Shown here piece after piece: positions 1-11,080 of a stretch of DNA of 64,000 nt. The notes under the pieces were generated by a model. It had not been told where the DNA came from. It saw nothing but the letters and a program-made list of their open reading frames with translations, and ran no database searches. A program made the position numbers and the translations under genes. Every line of letters begins with the position of its first letter. Position 1 is the stretch's first letter. Source of the stretch: Diplonema japonicum (Eukaryota; Euglenozoa; Diplonemea; Diplonemida; Diplonemidae); the NCBI GenBank assembly GCA_964019335.1, contig OZ025672.1, forward strand, positions 1-64,000. Direction: 5' to 3'.

Positions 1-106
1 AAGAAACGCCTAAGGTACCAGCGTCTCCAAACACATACCCTTCTCCCCAGGTCGTCATCTGAGCAAAACCCCCCTAGCACCCCGAGGCCCAAGCGAAAAA
101 AGTAAG
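1..106 (+). CDS. possible 3' end of a plus-strand gene (partial)
   Basis: Frame 1 is open from the window edge to TAA at 104-106, giving about 34 codons that end in a basic tail, PRPKRKK, which looks like a nuclear-localisation-type C-terminus. An AATAAA-like AATAAATTCC follows at about 137. If real, it would be the only plus-strand gene here and would converge on the minus-strand PDI gene. On the other strand the same bases offer an ATG at 58 directly after a TGCTCAG acceptor-like site, so a minus-strand 5' end running off the window is the competing reading. The stretch is too short to decide. Confidence 0.3.
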
Positions 107-1050
107 GAAGTGTCTAACCTATGGGTGGGGTTTTACAATAAATTCCACTTCAATTCCTTATTCTATTCACTTCCCAGGGCCTTTGATGGGCGTCTGGGGG
201 TGTTTTTTGTCCCTCCTGGGTGATGTATTTTCTTTTACACAAGCGTCGTTCTATGGTTGCATGCTCAGGATGTTTTAATTTTAGAAAATAAAAAAGTCGA
301 TGGTGACCTTTTTTTTGCCCAAAAACCCCCGTCCTTTAATGGTTAAAATACCACCCCTAAGAGCTCATTGATGAGACTGATCTTAAACCCTTGGACAGCT
401 TTTGTTCTCTTTAAGAGACCGCTACTAAAGCCTCCGTTGGGGTAGGACCCTTTTTGCAATCTTTGCTGCCTTAACCTGGCCGGGCTTTCCATTTCAACAC
501 GGCAGGTGTCTACCCGTTGTGTTCTGAGCCACTCCAGTTCTGGCATTCATTCTATTCTAGAAGGGCCTGCAGAACGAGCATTGTACCACTTGCACGACCC
601 TCTTCTCCCGAAGTGGACGAATCAATGATTCTCTCCAAAGGCCGGCCTGAGGTACCCGACGTTACATAACTCGAGATGACTTGCTATGGCTCGGGGGCTA
701 ACAAGAAGAGCTTTTTAACATGAAAAGAATTGCATAAAAAAAACCTTTAAAAAGGAAACGATGGAAGAAAACAAAAAAGTAAAAAAGAAAAGAAAACGGG
801 GCTAAAAAAATATAAGAAATGGATTATGGGGAGGGCTGTGCTTCAAATCCGACCAAGGAGCATCTATGTGGTTGGCCATGGGGCTCAGGGTGCCGAGTGG
901 CATGAGTGAGCGGAACGGAACCCCACTTTAGCTGACGTAGTTCTTTAAGAAGCTCCTTAAGAAATGTAGCACGGGAGGGGTGGGCACCTTGCCATTGCGC
1001 TATGAAAGTGTAGCAGAATGGTAGAGTCCCCACCCATTCCCTTCAGCTGC
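107..1050. other. gene-free stretch between a possible converging gene and PDI
   Basis: This stretch has no open frame with an ATG and gene-like codon use. It is mixed-composition DNA with AT-rich patches at about 270-310 and 720-830. If the 1-106 reading frame is genuine, this would be a convergent strand-switch region. No RNA gene or repeat was recognised. Confidence 0.4.
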
Positions 1051-2534
1051 TTACTGCAGGGATGCGGCGTTCTTGCGGATGAACTCTTCCATGCCGGCGG
1101 CGTCACGGGCACCATCGTACTTCATGACCTGTGTATGGTGTGTGTGTGTCCCTCCCCCCCCCCCGGGTTGTTTCATACCTTGTTGCTGCCCGACTGCACG
1201 AACATGAGGGTGGGGAAGCCCTGAACATCGAACTCCTTGGGGGTGTCGTTGGCGGTGGCGTCCACCTTGGCGATCACAATGTTCTCGTCAGCCTCGAAGG
1301 TCTTGGCGAGCTCATCGTAGGCGGGGATCATCGACTTGCAGTGGCCGCACCACGGAGCGTAGAACTTGATGAGCACGTCCTTCTTCTCGTCCATCACGAT
1401 CTCCTTGAAGGTGCTTCCCACAAGCACGGTCAGACCGTCCTTGGTGGGCTCGGCGGGGACCTCCTCAGTCTTCACGGTGGCGGTGAGGGTACCCTCAACG
1501 AACTTTGCAACCCAGGGACCAAGCTTCTCGGTGGTGATCTCGGACTTCTCGTCGAAGGCGAAGTGCTCACCGCTGTCGTCAATCCCGAACGCGGGCCAAG
1601 TCTTGCCAGACAGACCCACCCTCTCGGCCATCTGGCCGTACTGGGCACCGCTCAGCCACACCATGCTGATCTTACCCTTGTGTGCCTTGGCGACCTCAGA
1701 CGCGGCGGCCTTGGCGGCGGCGGTGGTCTCGGTGTCAGCGGGGTCCACGAAGAGCCACCCGAGGGGAAGGCCCCTGCTCACGTAGTTCTTGTAGTTGTCA
1801 GGCCCGATCTCGGCGAAGAGACGGAAGCTGGCAGCCTTCACGAAGGGGAGCACCTTCTCGATGTCGAAGTCACCCACGAGCGCCTCCTTCTCGTCGTCGA
1901 ACTGCTTGTAGGCCACAACGGCGGGGGCCTCAACACCCTCAGCAGAGGCGATGTCCTTGCTGTACACGGCGGCGAAGACGTGGTCAGCACGGTTCTGCTT
2001 GGCGAGGGTGGCAAAGGCCTTGGCCTCGGCATCCTCAGCAGAGTTGAAGAACCCAACGACAACAACCTCGGACTCCTTCCTCAGGTCGGCGAGGGCAGCG
2101 GCATCAGCCACGTCCTTCACAGCGGGACCAGACATCTTGCTCACCCAGGCAACGATGTCGTCGCTGGTCCTTCCACCCTCGTAGTCCATGGCGGCACCTC
2201 CCTCAATGAAGGCCTTGATGGTGGGGTAGCCCTGGACACCGTACTCGTTGCCGAGCTCAGTCTCCACAGTGGCGTCGACCTGTTAGTGTGTGGTGCATGG
2301 TGTGGTGTGATGTCTTCATACCATGACAAGGGTGGCCTTACCCTTCAGGGCGGTGGCTGCCTTCTCCCACTCAGGGGTCAACTTCTTGCAGTGGCCGCAC
2401 CACGGGGCGTAGAACTCCACGAGAGTGACACCCTCGCTGATCAGGGTGGGGAAGTTCGCCTTGTCACCAACGACAACGTCGCTGGCGGCACATGCTCCGA
2501 GCATGGCCAGAAGGGTCAGGGATGCACGCATCAT
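1051..2534 (-). CDS. protein disulfide isomerase (two introns)
   Basis: A secreted or ER thiol oxidoreductase that makes and reshuffles disulfides in folding proteins. The three exons are 2322-2534, 1179-2279 and 1051-1128 (all minus) and join in frame to 463 residues. Residues 1-18 form a hydrophobic signal peptide. The first thioredoxin domain carries WCGHC at residues 45-49, and the second has WCGHC near residue 378. The two domains lie about 330 residues apart, as in the a-b-b'-a' layout. Both introns start GTATGA and end in CAG, and the first ends CACTAACAG. Oddity: the C-terminus reads KNAASLQ with no KDEL-type retention signal, so ER retention must rely on something else or the protein is secreted. 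The start codon is chosen for the signal peptide and because TTCACAG lies 18 bases upstream. GC-rich third codon positions contrast with the flanking AT-rich DNA. Confidence 0.95.
1129..1178 (-). other. PDI intron 2 (50 nt)
   Basis: GTATGAAAC at the 5' end and CATACACAG at the 3' end. Removing it joins SGSNK to VMKYDG and restores the frame to the TAA at 1051-1053. It holds an internal run of 12 G on the coding strand. Confidence 0.9.
2280..2321 (-). other. PDI intron 1 (42 nt)
   Basis: GTATGAAG at the 5' end and CACTAACAG at the 3' end. The branch-point-like CTAAC abuts the AG. Splicing joins ATLVM to VDATVE, the expected thioredoxin-fold sequence after the first active site. Confidence 0.92.
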
Positions 2535-4275
2535 TTTTATTTCTCGATAACTGTGAAGGCGATTTGAAAGTAAGAATATTAAGATATATGAATCGAACTA
2601 CCAAAGACAATCGCTGCTACCTTCGCAGCCCCTTCCCGAGGTCTGTGTGGCTAAAGCCCGAAGGCATACGCCCGTAACTACCATTCCGCCTGAATGGAGA
2701 TTGGGGCACGGAGAGTAGCAGCACGAAGAAGAAATACGTGAAGAAGTGAACGAAATAGAAGAGAGAAAAAAGTGGAGGTGGGAGTAGGCAAATACGAAAC
2801 TGCCGTAAAAAAAAAAAAAAAAGTGGGGGGAACGAATGAACATATGAAGAATACCCCCTCCCCCCCCCTCCCCCCCAACGTGCTGCGGCTTTTTTGTGCC
2901 CATTTTATTTCCTTATTTCTTCCGTTTTTCTTTTATGTAGAAAAAGGTTGTAAAAAAAGGGGGTGGACAAGGGGGGCATTTAAGCAGAAGTGATACACGT
3001 TCAGAAGGGGTAGGAAGAGAAGGGAAACACTTTAAAGAGGAAAGGGGGGTAGTACATTCCTTTTCTTTTCTTTTTGATTAGGGATCGCAAGGTGTGTGTG
3101 TGTGTGTGGGGGGGGGGGGGGACAACAACACTAGAAAAGATTCCAGATAAGTAATATTTTCAAGGGGACTAAATGCTCCCCCCAACCAAAATCTTTTTAA
3201 AAACTTGTCTTAAACAAAAAAGGGGGGAGGGGGGACGTTACCTAAAAAAAAGGCATATTTGCTACTTGCACACAAAGGTACAAATCAATACGTTGTTTTT
3301 CTTTCTTCTTTCTTTTTTTTTTTTTTTTTTTTTTTTTCTAAAGTCGGATTTTTGTTGAGTGATAATTCTCCTTTTTTCCTTTCTACTCAGGCGACGAAAA
3401 AAAAGAGACATTTATAGAAAAAGGGGGGAAGATGAGTCATTGATGTTTGCTAAGCAGCTGGTATTTATGTAAGGCGACAAACTTGATCTCCTTCCACATA
3501 ACTGTTGACTTCTCTCTTCACCACCAAAGGTTGCTACAAAAAAGAATAATAAACGAAAATATAAATCTCTTTTGTGCTGCCGCAAAGATCATAATCCTAT
3601 GGAAAGTAAGAGTGGGAAAGGGAAGGAAGGGTGGGGCTTGTTACCCGGTCTAGCTAGTTCTATTTTCTTTCTTTTTTTTCACCCCTACTTTTCTTTTTTT
3701 TTATTTTTTTGAAAAAAAAAATCACAATTGGTTTTAAAATAATTATTCGCAAAAAAAAAAAGGAGGGAGGGGCTACCTTGCCCCTCCCTAAGCACTCGGA
3801 ATATGAATTGTTTTGTTTACCTCCTTCTTCTTCTTTTTTTCTTTTATTCAGGAAGAGGAGGGTGGGAAATGAGGTGCAGGGGGAAAATAAAAAAAGAAAT
3901 CTCGCCTCTTCAATACCGTATTTTCGTGACAAAACAAAAATTATTTTTTTATTTCTTCACAATATTTTACTTTCTTTTTTTTTTCTCCACTCCTAACTTT
4001 ATTTCTACACACGCCCCCGCCCAGTAGATCAAATAACCCACGCGAAAAAAAAAGCCGATCTCTTTGTTTTTGTCTCTCCATACCATTCTTCCTTTCATTC
4101 TTTTTCTTTTTGTATTTTGTTGATTGATCTTTTCATTCTTTTCTTTTTTCTTTTACACCTTTTCTTTTTTTCTTCTTTGGTGACAATTGGTCACGCGCCT
4201 TAGAAAAATGAGATGATAGTGGGAAAAAAACAAGAAAAAAGGTGAGGAAAAAAAAAGAAGAAGAAAAAAAGAGAG

Positions 4276-4312
4276 ATTTAAAGGGTACCTGCGGTGTGTG
4301 GCAGGACGCCTG
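4276..4312. repeat. dispersed repeat A, copy 1
   Basis: About 37 nt containing GGTACCTGCGG and GGCAGGACGCCTG. It matches 22944-22979 with one substitution and one indel. The second copy is directly followed by a long A run, as for a retroposed fragment. Confidence 0.8.
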
Positions 4313-5018
4313 TCCAAAAAATTAATTAGAACAAATAAAAAATTCGCAGTGTTCACCTAATAATCAGGGAAAGAACGGGGTCATATTTACGTCTTGCCTA
4401 TTCTTGCATAAATGGCAGTTAGAGACTCCTTTTGCATTTCCCCTTCGTCTTTACATTTCTTTTTTCTTTTTTTTTTTTATTTGTGCATAGGAAGAAGAGA
4501 GTAAAGACTCCCTAATCTTTTTTTTTTAAAAAAAATGATTTAAAAACGTGCGGGCCCGCGAGAGGTATGGGGAGGGGATCGTGGTGTGCAGGAAAAAAAA
4601 AAAAAAGAAAAAAAAAAAATAATGCAAACCTCATCCCCCTCTACCCTTGATCTTTTTTTTTTTCTGCGGTGCAGAATGTTTTATACACATATGGTCAGTT
4701 AGTTTATACTTGCCCTTTTGGGTCATGTGCACCAAAAGATCTTTTATAAAATGCCGGTATGGGCTCAGTGATGGCAAAGGTACTTGGGTCTCACCTGTAG
4801 AAACCCGCGAAAGCAAGCCTTTCTTTTGACATGTAGATCAATAGCTGGGCAGACAAAAATTCGATAAAGCTCAGTGTGCATGGGGGTGCTACTGTTTATG
4901 TTCATGTTCATGTTCATAAAAATTGACCATATTTGATTTCCCTCCTTTTTTCCCCCTTTTTTTCCCTCTTGTTATCCTCTCCCCCCTCACTCCAAAACAT
5001 CTTTCAAAAAAAAAAATA

Positions 5019-5075
5019 TATGAGTTAACTTAAAGGAAGTCTTTGTGAGACGCCCCCTTGTTCTCATCTTCTACC
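5019..5075. repeat. dispersed repeat B, copy 1
   Basis: The block runs from GAGTTAA through TTTGTGAGAC to GTTCTC and is related to 10262-10327 with scattered differences. It is followed by an A run of more than 20. Confidence 0.65.
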
Positions 5076-5313
5076 AAAAAAAAAAAAAAAAAAAAAAAAG
5101 AGATGAGATAAAGGAGGTTCCTGTCTTGGAACGTCCCCCTTGTCTCTTCTTATCTACCCCTTTCTCCCTTCTGGGGCCTCGGCCTTTCTTTCTTTTTTGG
5201 CTGTTGCCTTTCTCAAAGTATCATCTCTTTCTTCTTGCCACTTCCTGCCCAGTTTCTTAAGGTCCTTCTTGGTTTTCTCTGATGCAAAAACTGGCCTTCC
5301 GTTCCATCCATGG

Positions 5314-5359
<46 letters not shown>
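5314..5359. repeat. poly(A) run of 46
   Basis: Uninterrupted A on the plus strand, the longest A run in the window. Its length should be treated as approximate because homopolymers are error-prone to sequence. Confidence 0.9.
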
Positions 5360-5360
<1 letters not shown>

Positions 5361-5605
5361 ATATGGTCGTTTATTCAATAGTTATCCCCTAGGTCTGGGT
5401 TCCAGATGAGAAACCATCCACGAGTTAAATAAGTATGGGGACAACTATATAAAAAAAATTAAAATTAAAAAAAAAAAAATAATAATAATAACGGACTATA
5501 TTTTACATAAAAAAAATAAAAGGAGGGAAAAAGGTTCTCAGCAATAACTAAACGGACAACAAATCGAAGGAGAAGAATAGGAAGAAGAACCATAAGAAAA
5601 AAAAA

Positions 5606-6645
5606 ATATATATATGAGCTCGTCCGAAAAAAAATGTCAACACTTTTTTGGGCACCTCCGAAAATTTCTTGTTTTGATTATTTGAGCAAAAAAAGGGCAG
5701 CACGCAACCATAGGAAGATGACATATATGGTGTACATGACGCCGTTCTTTCAATTGCGATGCTTGTTTTGCCATGAGAGTGGCAGGCTTTGCAACCGGTT
5801 GCCCCCGGGAAGCGAAAAACAGATCAGAAAACAGGTCAGAAAAACGACGAAAAATGTTTAAAATGCAGCTTAAAAGCTTGAAATGCAGCGCCTAGGGTGC
5901 ATAAAAGTGGTGAACACACACCTTTGTGACCCCTGGGTACAACCCGGGGTCGGGTTACTGTTAAAAGTACTTAGCGAAGAATATATGGCGTTGCATAGCC
6001 CCCAAAAACCCGGTTTTTTTAGCCCTATTTTTTGTTTTTTCGAGGGGTTCCTAAGGGAATTGGCCTAAAAGGCCCATTTTCCTGAAAACCCAATTCTTAA
6101 CACTTGCCTGCTCAACATCGGTATCTTTGGGGCCATACATGCATTCTCTATCCATCTGCTGAGTTTTGTCATTTCTTTTCTTACTCATGACAAATTAAAA
6201 ATTGAGAAGTTTGCTTTTAAAGGGCCCTTAAGGGATTTTAGCCTAAAATGGGCATTGTAGCCTAAAATAGGCCAAAATGGCAGTATTTTCCCCACCCCAT
6301 TTTAATAGTGATAAAGAGCCCAAACCACCCAAAATGACCCCCTAAGTTTCACAGATTTCCCATCTGCGTCCATTTCTTCTCGCTTTTCAAACAAAAAAGG
6401 GTCATTTACAATTTCCGGATGACAAAAACTAAAAACCATTCTAAAAAGCATGTTTTTGCACGTGCGTTTTAGAAATGAAACAAACGGCGTGCATTGTGAC
6501 CTATATGGTGAACACACTTAGACCGCAATTCTGCACACAAAGTGGTGTCGGACTACTTTTGTACTTAGAAATCTTCCGAGGGTTTTCCGTTGCAAAAGAG
6601 GGTCATTTGTTGACATTCTTTTTCGGACAAGCTCATATATATTTA
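5606..6645. mobile_element. ~1.04 kb fold-back (inverted-repeat) element
   Basis: The ends are inverted copies. The left end, 5606-5642, holds GAGCTCGTCCGAAAAAAAAT and the reverse complement of 6609-6645 holds GAGCTTGTCCGAAAAAGAAT; about 33 of 37 positions agree. Weaker inverted similarity continues inward: CATATATGGTG...ACGCCGTT near 5726 pairs with the complement of 6480-6505. No transposase frame is seen, so this fits a non-autonomous fold-back or MITE-like element. The exact ends and target duplication are blurred by flanking AT repeats. Confidence 0.65.
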
Positions 6646-6790
6646 TAATAAGAGTTAATGGAGGCCAGTGTTGGCGGCGCCCCGCGGCCGAATTGTAGCT
6701 TCTTGAGGAGGTAACAGCGAACAACACATCTGATGTACTTATTTTTCCATGTTATCCCCACCACCTTATAAAAAAAACTAGTTTAGGATC

Positions 6791-6852
6791 TTACCTAATA
6801 AAATAGCTCATTACGCTGTCATCAACTAGTTTTTAGTCGACAATTATATTGT
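6791..6852. repeat. dispersed repeat C, copy 1
   Basis: About 62 nt beginning TTACCTAATAAAATAGCTCA and running through CATCAACTAGTTTTTAG to ATATTGT. It is nearly identical to 10173-10237. Both copies are followed by A-rich tails, suggesting a short retroposon. Confidence 0.8.
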
Positions 6853-6962
6853 TAAAAAAAAAAAAAAAAGAAGAATCCACCCCCACGTCACGTCAAAATA
6901 AAACAAGTTCCACAGATGACACACAGTGGTGTTCTTTGGAGGAAAAAAAAAAAAAAGAAATA

Positions 6963-8049
6963 AAGGGGGGGTCCGAATAACCCCTTTATTTGGGCAGTGG
7001 AGGAGGGGTGTTTGGGCTCCAAAAAAAAAGAATTATTTGGAATACACTTATTTGGGTTGTACTTATTTGGGCTGGGGGCCTGCCACATGGAAAGCAGGGA
7101 GCGGGGCTTGGAGCACTTCGGAAATCTTAACATGCCAAATCGTGCCAAGATTTCTTTCATGCCCTTTTTTTTTCCTAAGGGAAATTTTAACAGTTTTTCT
7201 CCCAGGCTGTCGAGAACGCACAAACGTTGCGACAAACCGCCTGGTTTGGCGTTAGGTGGTTGCTGGGGAGGTTGCAGGGGTCTGAGAGGCTTGAGAATCT
7301 GTCGGGTCTTGAGAAGCAGCAAGGGCTTGGGAGGCTGCTGGAGTCTCGTCAGGTGCAGTGTCCATTGTAACACCCGCAACAACGTTCTGTGCTGCACTGT
7401 CTAAAGGGTCCGACCCCTTCAAAGTGCTTACTTCGCTAAGTGCGCTTAGCTGTATGGTCTCCTCGGAACTACCTGCCACACAGAAGCAGCCTCACAATAC
7501 GTACTTTTCCTTTTCAATCGATTGTTATATGTACTTATAAAATATAGTGCGCACTCGAAACAAAGCAAATACTGGATAAGCTGTCAACACATGAATCCAC
7601 GTGCCCTTCCGGCAACGCAGAAGCACCCGGGCCACCCACAAAGCGCCTTCGAACTAAGTAGTTCCGTGAAATTTTGAACCGTTCATCACGAACCATCTAG
7701 CTTCTTGCGTTAAGAAATAAAATAGTCCCCCACAATAACCCCCAGGTGCCAAACCCCGTGGTCCCTGTTCAAAAATGCAAAAGAATTGCTTGTAAGTGCC
7801 CAAAACCAGGCGGAAATACTTTTTGGTCAAAAAAGGGGTGTATACATGGGTTAGGTAGGCTAGTACCCTGCACAGGCGTAACCGAGAAAAACCCGTTGTA
7901 CCCCCCCACCCCCCCGGTCCCCCCAAAAAAAAAGAAAGGGGGTCGGGAATTATTTGGGAAATTTGGAGCGGAAAAATCCCCGGAAAAAAAAAAGAATTAT
8001 TTGGGAAAAAACACATTATTTGGGAGGGAATTATTCGGACCCCCCCCTT
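6963..8049. mobile_element. ~1.09 kb MITE-like element with terminal inverted repeats and TA flanks
   Basis: The left end AAGGGGGGGTCCGAATAA is matched in inverted orientation at 8032-8049, apart from one extra G/C. The element is flanked by TA at 6961-6962 and 8050-8051, the target duplication of Tc1/mariner-type elements. TTATTTGGG motifs recur just inside both ends. The only internal frame of note (minus, 7252-7479) gives a Ser/Thr/Pro/Ala-rich peptide without transposase motifs, so the element looks non-autonomous. Confidence 0.6.
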
Positions 8050-8539
8050 TAGAAGCATATTCGAGAGTATTCACATGTCCTGTTGCGGGACGCGAACTGC
8101 GGTCTCCCTGTGTACCCTACTCAAAAAAAAAAAACTTAACTGGCAAGAACTCGCTTTTTTTTCCTTTCCACATTTCAGTTAGGTTTTTCCCCCTTTTTTT
8201 TTATTTTAAAAAAACTGAAAAGAGAAACAGACAGTAAAAAAAAAGAAAGGCAGGGGACCAGGTAGTGCGGGGAGTGGGGGCACCACCACCATCGTCTCAC
8301 TGCTGTAGAAACAGCCCTTTTGGTCACTCTCACAAAATTACTTCTTTTTCTGCAAAGAAAACAAAAAGAAGAGAGCTGACCTAAGAATAAAGAGAGATTA
8401 GATTGGCCCCGCTAACAGGAGATGGGGAAAGGAAAGAAGGCAGTAAGGAAAGAAAACTCGATCACTTTCTTTTTTCTTTTTTTCTTTTTTCCTCCTGGAT
8501 CCACTGAAGCCCCCGGGTTGTAGTCAGTGGGTCAAGAAC

Positions 8540-8564
<25 letters not shown>

Positions 8565-8570
<6 letters not shown>

Positions 8571-8594
8571 AAAGTGCAGGACAAACCCCCTCAT
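8565..8594. repeat. dispersed repeat D, copy 1
   Basis: A 30-nt block, AAACTCAAAGTGCAGG continuing to CCCCCTCAT, identical to 24235-24264. This copy is preceded, and the other followed, by an A run. Confidence 0.85.
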
Positions 8595-8623
8595 GGGGCC
8601 GCCCTTGGGTGGGTTGGGGGGGG

Positions 8624-8788
8624 CTATCTATTTATACTCCCCTTCTGGAGCATTGCTTTCGTTCCAATCGAGGCCTTGAGCGTCTTGCGGAGTCGTGTGA
8701 TGCGGTCTCGCTTGTAAGCGGCTTTCAGTTCCATCAGCTTGTCGTGCGTGGAGTGGGTGGCGAAGATGGGCCTCCTGGCGAAACCCAT
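8624..8788 (-). CDS. candidate small basic protein (54 aa)
   Basis: From ATG at 8788 to TAG, 54 codons with the GC-rich third positions (GCC, ATC, CTC, AAG) typical of the confident genes in this window, in a neighbourhood that is otherwise AT-rich repeats. A CCTGCCAG acceptor-like site sits 8 bases before the ATG. The peptide begins MGFARRPIF and has a Lys/Arg-rich helical middle (KAAYKRDRITRLRKTLKA). The family is not recognised. The frame is also open upstream to about 8866, so this could be the last exon of a larger gene or a gene fragment carried by the adjoining repeat that ends at 8924. Confidence 0.35.
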   Translation of the reverse strand: MGFARRPIFATHSTHDKLMELKAAYKRDRITRLRKTLKASIGTKAMLQKGSINR

Positions 8789-8875
8789 AGCTTCGTCTGG
8801 CAGGCACCACGTTCTCAGGCACGCCGGGTTGCAAGCATGGTTGCATCGCCTTTCATTTGACGTCAATTTAAAACC

Positions 8876-8924
8876 CGATTGTAATTAAAAACCCGCGGGT
8901 GATCGGTTAACCCTGGATACTATG
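8876..8924. repeat. solo terminus of inverted-repeat family E
   Basis: Ends in GGTTAACCCTGGATACTATG. Its reverse complement resembles the left end of the 28859-29205 element over about 40 nt (CCAGGGTTAACC...CGGGT...TTAA). No partner end was found to its left, so this is probably a truncated or solo end. Confidence 0.6.
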
Positions 8925-9207
8925 AAAAAAAGAAAGAAAAAAGAAGAAGAAGCGGTTGAAAATTCAGAAAGACGGAAAAGCAGGAAGGGAAAGGGAATAA
9001 CTTAAAGAGGGGGGAGGGCACACCAATTGCTGCCCGAAAAGAAATAGAAAACCCAAGCGCCCACTGGGGCCCTTCTTTTTTTCTTTATAGAACTCCAGTC
9101 AGATTCTCAACTGTGGAGTCGATATAATATTTCACTTTATTTTCATGCTATATTTCAGGCTTGTTGTAGGAGGAAAACAGGTGCAGGAATGAACATTACT
9201 TTATGCA

Positions 9208-9231
9208 TGAATATAAAGTACTTTATATTCA
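9208..9231. repeat. 24-bp perfect palindrome
   Basis: The left half is TGAATATAAAGT and the right half is its exact reverse complement, with no spacer. The arms extend a few bases further if one mismatch is allowed. It lies in gene-free DNA. Confidence 0.85.
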
Positions 9232-10172
9232 CGCTTAGCCCCATTCACTGGTTCGGGTGTGCAAACACGAAAAAGATATCACCCAAGTGGTAGTGGGAAT
9301 CTCACTTTTTTACGTCACTCAAGGATCTGGTGGATAACGAGCCGAGGTGTGCCCCCTGTAATCAAGTAGAGGGCACTCCCACCGGCTTCCTTTAAATTCG
9401 AGTTTTGTTTTTAACATCTTCATCCACGTTGCGCTGAGGCGTAAGGGTGCTTCCCCCCCCCCCCGCCCGCACTTCGCTTGGCAACAAGAATTCAGAGAAA
9501 AAAAAAAGAAAAAAAAAAACAAAAAAAAATCCTTCTAAAAAACCTGGTGAGGTTAGGTAACATACGTCACACCCATTATTGTGCTAATGGTTTACCGGAA
9601 CGCCGCCCTGTTCCCACACTCAAACTCATGACTCGCTTAGGGGGAGGTGTCGTCTGAGAGCTGCTGCCCCAACAACAGAAAAAAAAAAAAAAAAACACAC
9701 ACAGCAGTACTCATAAAAGCGGTGGTTAAAAAAAAAAAAAAGGAAGCGGGACAGAAGTAGGGACATGGGAGGGGACAGAAAAAAAAAATCTTCTTTCCCG
9801 TTTTCCTGTTTCCCACTCCCATAGTATCTTACAGCAGCCCAGGCCTCTGTAAAATAATGCCTTCCGTTCTCCCGACACCGCGTGTCGTGGTACTGTGTAA
9901 ACAACCGGTAGGAGGGAGGGAGAGAGAGAGGGAGCGTAGGGAAGAATGAAAGACATCGGGGAAGGGGAAAAAGAAAAAAAGGTGGGCTTCGCAAAGATCT
10001 GTAAAACAATTCTTTTTTTTTTTTTTTACAAGATCACCGTTCCCCATTTGCTTTTTTGTTTCGTTCCCCCTACATCACTCGTAGCAAAAAAAAAAAAAAA
10101 AAAAAAAGAAGAAGAAAAAAAAAAAAAAACTAGTATGGCTTCATTATTTTGTTTCTGCGCACGAGCGGAATT

Positions 10173-10237
10173 TTACCTAATAAAAATAGCTCATTACGCT
10201 GCCATCAACTAGTTTTTAGCCTCGACAATAATATTGT
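10173..10237. repeat. dispersed repeat C, copy 2
   Basis: A near copy of 6791-6852, including AATAGCTCATTACGCTG and CATCAACTAGTTTTTAG. An A-rich tail follows. Confidence 0.8.
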
Positions 10238-10261
10238 AAAAACAAAACAAAAAAAAATAAT

Positions 10262-10327
10262 AATATATAGTTGAGTTAAAAAAAGAGGTCTTTTGTGAGA
10301 CACCCGCATGTTCGTGCTCCCGTTCTC
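10262..10327. repeat. dispersed repeat B, copy 2
   Basis: GAGTTAA...TTTTGTGAGACACCC...GTTCTC, a diverged copy of about 5019-5075. It directly follows repeat C copy 2. Confidence 0.6.
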
Positions 10328-11054
10328 AAGAGAGAATAGAAGGGAGGGGGAAGGGGAAAAAAAATCCAGGAAGAGTACTATTCTCTTCCGTCATAGAACA
10401 TCCCCCCCCCCCCCCCCCCCAGCTTCTATAGAACATTCTCTTTAAAAAAATCTTTTTTTTCTTTAAAAAGAAATGATAAGAAATGTGGGGGGGGGGGGGG
10501 TCGGAGATGATTGTTTGAAAAATGTTAAAATCGTTATTTCTTTTCTCTCTTTTTTTTCTTAAAAAAGAGAGAGAGAGAGAGCACACACGATGGGTGGGGC
10601 CAAAACAAAAAAAAAAGAAAAAAAGAAAAAAAGAATATAAGAGTTAAAACGGAGCTCTTGCCACCATCATTTCTTTTTTTTTTATATCATTTCCTTTCAA
10701 ACACAGAAAGGAAGAAGAAGAAAAAATTAAAGACTGTTTCTTTTTAATAAAAAAGAACACCTTCAATTCTTTTGCCCCCCCCCCCCCTCCTCCCCCTTCT
10801 TTCTTTCTTTCTTTCCTCACTCCCTGCTCAAGGAAGCAGTGCTTGATTACAGGGGGCCTGTTAGATGAAGCTCTGTAATTTTCAGTTAAAAAAAAAAATC
10901 CTACTTTTCATATCACTATCTAGGAAAAAAAAAAAGTCAACTCTTTGTAAGATCTCAAGGTACTTCTAATCTTTACGACATTCCCAATGGCAAGCGCCAG
11001 GATAAATCCTAGAATCCGCTTCGCCATTGAAAAAAAAAAAACGTAGCGTTGCTT

Positions 11055-11080
11055 GGGGGGGGGGGGGGGGGGGGGGGGGG
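11055..11080. repeat. poly(G) run of 26
   Basis: Uninterrupted G on the plus strand. It could form G-quadruplexes; the true length is uncertain. Confidence 0.85.

Larger units (their letters stand above)
2535..5605. other. repeat- and homopolymer-rich intergenic DNA
   Basis: About 3 kb with no credible gene. It is dominated by A/T and G/C homopolymers, for example T-rich at 3311-3338 and 46 A at 5314-5359. It holds the first copies of two dispersed short repeats (4276-4312 and about 5019-5075). Open frames here translate to runs of K, F or P and show no gene-like codon use. Confidence 0.6.

Noticed and set aside
1131-2567. Plus-strand frame of 478 codons opposite PDI
   Set aside because: Antisense shadow of a high-GC3 gene; Leu/Val/Gly/His-rich product with no domain.
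8033-8051. TTATTCGGACCCCCCC as a telomere-like repeat
   Set aside because: Not tandem; it is the inverted end of the 6963-8049 element.
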